A DNA stretch of 7,668 bases from Candidatus Faecousia faecipullorum (GTDB lineage: Bacteria; Bacillota; Clostridia; Oscillospirales; Oscillospiraceae). The DNA lies in contig DVJG01000235.1 in assembly GCA_018710805.1 (NCBI GenBank), positions 1 to 7,668 of the forward strand, given 5' to 3'. Both the position numbers and the translations under genes were made by a program. Numbering within the stretch: the first letter of the stretch is position 1; each line of letters starts with the position of its first letter. A model generated the notes under the pieces. That model was not told the origin of the DNA. It saw only the letters and a list, made by a program, of their open reading frames with translations, and did no database searches. Below, in pieces: positions 5,539 through 7,668 of this stretch.

Positions 5539-6241
5539 CCGGGATGCGCTTCTGACGCTGCTCACCTGCGGCCACGGAAAGCTGACGGCTAAGGCCCGGA
5601 ACCTTCGGCGAAAGAACAGCCCTTTAACGGCGCCCTGTCAGCTTCTGGCCTACGGGGAATTCACCCTTTTTGAGTACCGGGGTCAGTACACCATCAACGA
5701 AGCCCACGCCATTGAGCTCTTCATGCCCCTGCGGCGGGAGCTGACAAAATTGTCACTGGCCACCTATTTTGCCCAGGTCACGGAACTGCTTTCCCAGGAG
5801 GACCTTCCCAATCCGGAGCTGCAGTCCCTGCTTCTCAACTGCCTCTATGCCCTGTCGAAACTGAACCTGCAGGAAAACCAGATCAAGGCGGTCTACGAGC
5901 TGAGAGCCGTATGCCTTGCCGGATTTACCCCGGACCTGTTCGGCTGCCACGTCTGCGGAAGCCAGACCCCGGAACGCTTTGACCTCAGCGCAGGTCAGCT
6001 GGAATGCGTGAACTGCCGGGACGCTTCCTCGGCGGGCATCCGAATGCCGGTGACCCCCGCCATGCTGGAAGCCATGCGCTATATCTGCCTCTGCGACCCC
6101 AAGAAGCTCTTCTCCTTTCAGCTGCGCCCTGAAACCATGGAGAAGCTGGCTTCCCTTACAGAGAGCTACTTACTGACCCAGTTGGAGCGGAGCTTTTCCG
6201 CACTGGACTTTTATAAATCCCTTTTTGTCGAAAGAACTTAG
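5489..6241 (+). CDS. recO: DNA repair protein RecO
   Basis: This 250-residue protein has the usual RecO length. The N-terminal OB-fold (about 1-80) shows TIQGIVLRVTEYNDRDALLT (4-23), then LTAKARNLRRKNS (32-44), a typical RecO start. A helical domain follows, with a zinc finger made of Cys153, Cys156, Cys173 and Cys176 (CHVC and CVNC). RecO binds single-stranded DNA and RecR, and helps load RecA onto SSB-coated DNA in the RecFOR pathway of gap repair and recombination. Position after era and yqzL is conserved. The gene overlaps yqzL by 50 bases, and its stop is 9 bases before mutS2. Confidence 0.95.
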   Translation: MYLTIQGIVLRVTEYNDRDALLTLLTCGHGKLTAKARNLRRKNSPLTAPCQLLAYGEFTLFEYRGQYTINEAHAIELFMPLRRELTKLSLATYFAQVTELLSQEDLPNPELQSLLLNCLYALSKLNLQENQIKAVYELRAVCLAGFTPDLFGCHVCGSQTPERFDLSAGQLECVNCRDASSAGIRMPVTPAMLEAMRYICLCDPKKLFSFQLRPETMEKLASLTESYLLTQLERSFSALDFYKSLFVERT

Positions 6242-6250
6242 GAGAAAACC

Positions 6251-7668
6251 ATGTCTGAACTATATGAAAAATCCCTTCTCAAGCTGGAATTGGACCAGGT
6301 TCTGGAGGCCCTCTCCGCCTGCGCCGGAAGCGAAGGGGGAAAGAATGCCTGCCTGAACCTGCGCCCTGCCGCTGACCTGGAAGATGTGCGGGAGCTTCTG
6401 GGCCAGACCACTGCCGCGGCGGACCTGTGCACCCGGAAGGGAAACCCGGTGTTCGGCGACGTCACCGACGTTTCCGCATCCCTGGAACGGGCCGATCGGG
6501 GCGGAAGCCTCCAGCCCATGGAACTTCTGCGAATTGCAGGGATTCTGCGCTGTGCCCGGACCATCAAGGGCTATGTGTCCGAGGACGAAAAACCCACGGT
6601 TCTGAACCCGTTTTTTGGAGCCCTGACCCCGAACAAATACTTAGAAGATAAAATTTTCGGCGCCATTTTGTCTGAGGAGGAAATCGCCGACAGCGCATCC
6701 CCGGCCCTTTCCGACATCCGCCGTCATATGCGTATCCAGGCGGGAAAAATCCGGGACAGCCTGCAAAAGGTCATTTCCTCTCCCGCCTACAGCAAGTTTC
6801 TCCGGGAGCCTATCATTACCATCCGCCAGGGACGGTATGTTGTCCCGGTGAAAAGTGAGTGCAAAAATGACGTGCCGGGTCTTGTCCACGACGTCTCTTC
6901 CTCCGGCTCCACCTACTTTGTGGAGCCCATGTCCGCCGTCAGCGCCAACAACGCCCTGCGGGAGCTGGAACTGAAGGAGAAAAAGGAGATTGAACGGATT
7001 CTGGCTGAGCTGTCCGCCGAGGCGGCATCCTACCGGGAGGCAATCGATCTGGATTATCGAATGCTCATCCAGCTGGATGTGATCTTTGCCAAAGCGAAGC
7101 TTGCCTATCGTATGCGCGCCTGGGAGCCCATTATGAACGACAATGGCCGGGTCGTGCTCCGCAATGCCCGGCATCCCCTCATTGACCCCAAAACCGTTGT
7201 GCCCATTTCCCTGCAGCTGGGCACGGATTTTGACACCATGATTATCACAGGCCCCAACACCGGCGGCAAAACCGTCACCTTAAAAACCATCGGCCTGCTG
7301 ACCCTCATGGCAGAGTGCGGCCTCCATGTTCCCGCAGGGGACGGCAGTGAGCTTTCCACCTTTGACGCAATCCTCGCGGACATCGGCGATGAGCAGTCCA
7401 TTGCCCAGAGCCTGTCTACGTTCAGCAGCCATATGCGGACCATCGTGGACGTGGTGGCTCAGTGTGACGACCGGACTTTGGTGCTCTTTGACGAGCTTGG
7501 GGCCGGTACGGACCCGGCGGAAGGCGCGGCCCTGGCCACAGCCATCATTGAATTCTGCCGGAAAATGGGAAGCCGGGTGGTGGCAACCACCCACTACGCT
7601 GAGCTAAAACTCTATGCCATGCGTACCCCGGGGGTAATCAACGCCTCCTGCGAATTTGACGTGGAGAC
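6251..7668 (+). CDS. mutS2: MutS2 ATPase, 5' part, cut by window edge
   Basis: The frame stays open from the ATG at 6251 to the end of the window, giving 472 residues of a protein usually near 780-800. The core domain block GRYVVPVKSECKNDV precedes GLVHDVSSSGSTYFVEPMSA (about 194-229). A coiled region and the ATPase domain follow, with Walker A GPNTGGKT (334-341), DIGDEQSI (377-384), STFSSHM (389-395), Walker B VLFDELGAGTDP (411-422) with Glu415, and the H-loop His448 in TTHYAEL. MutS2 lacks the mismatch-recognition domain of MutS. It has been linked to suppression of recombination and, in Bacillus, to splitting of collided ribosomes. The C-terminal coiled coil and Smr domain would lie beyond the window. 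AGGAG at 6240-6244 overlaps the recO stop and sets this start. I saw no frameshift. Confidence 0.96.
   Translation, partial: MSELYEKSLLKLELDQVLEALSACAGSEGGKNACLNLRPAADLEDVRELLGQTTAAADLCTRKGNPVFGDVTDVSASLERADRGGSLQPMELLRIAGILRCARTIKGYVSEDEKPTVLNPFFGALTPNKYLEDKIFGAILSEEEIADSASPALSDIRRHMRIQAGKIRDSLQKVISSPAYSKFLREPIITIRQGRYVVPVKSECKNDVPGLVHDVSSSGSTYFVEPMSAVSANNALRELELKEKKEIERILAELSAEAASYREAIDLDYRMLIQLDVIFAKAKLAYRMRAWEPIMNDNGRVVLRNARHPLIDPKTVVPISLQLGTDFDTMIITGPNTGGKTVTLKTIGLLTLMAECGLHVPAGDGSELSTFDAILADIGDEQSIAQSLSTFSSHMRTIVDVVAQCDDRTLVLFDELGAGTDPAEGAALATAIIEFCRKMGSRVVATTHYAELKLYAMRTPGVINASCEFDVE

Noticed and set aside
6641..7594. Minus-strand open frames opposite mutS2
   Set aside because: The plus strand encodes intact MutS2 motifs through this span, and the antisense translations are low-complexity and unlike known proteins.
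6251..7668. Truncated or broken mutS2
   Set aside because: The frame is intact and simply leaves the window; nothing here indicates a real truncation.

Overview
The window comes from a GC-rich, endospore-forming Clostridia-type Firmicute, most likely of the Oscillospiraceae/Ruminococcaceae group. Three things point there: the sporulation genes yqfC, yqfD and a ylbJ-like gene; the Firmicute gene order phoH-ybeY-era-yqzL-recO; and strong AGGAGG-type ribosome binding sites with GC-rich third codon positions. I cannot name the genus from sequence alone.

Layout. Bases 1-160 hold no supportable gene but carry three consecutive hairpins, the last of which is a strong bidirectional terminator. Bases 161-1378 on the minus strand form a two-gene unit: a YlbJ-like membrane protein followed by a 69-residue cysteine-rich protein that ends exactly at that terminator. 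A 76-base divergent intergenic region (1379-1454) separates this unit from a plus-strand run that fills the rest of the window: yqfC, yqfD, phoH, ybeY, era, a 47-residue yqzL-type gene, recO and the first 472 codons of mutS2. The mutS2 frame runs off the right edge. The yqfC-yqfD and yqfD-phoH pairs overlap (4 and 8 bases). The phoH-ybeY, ybeY-era and recO-mutS2 gaps are 1 to 11 bases. yqzL overlaps recO by 50 bases in another frame.

How they work together. YlbJ-, YqfC- and YqfD-type proteins are mother-cell sporulation factors in Bacillus. PhoH, YbeY and Era concern RNA and ribosome maturation, and RecO and MutS2 concern DNA repair or recombination and ribosome rescue. The same strand therefore links a sporulation module to a housekeeping module, which suggests that an internal vegetative promoter is needed. 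A candidate lies inside yqfD near 2620-2628.

Most of the window is a conserved, well-known neighbourhood, and I see no new multi-gene system. The points worth a second look are the hairpin array at 40-161, the cysteine-rich small protein, the CxCxCxC strand in YqfC, the out-of-frame yqzL/recO overlap with a possible SD-masking stem, and the internal promoter candidate. I saw no tRNA, rRNA, CRISPR array, transposase or phage gene.
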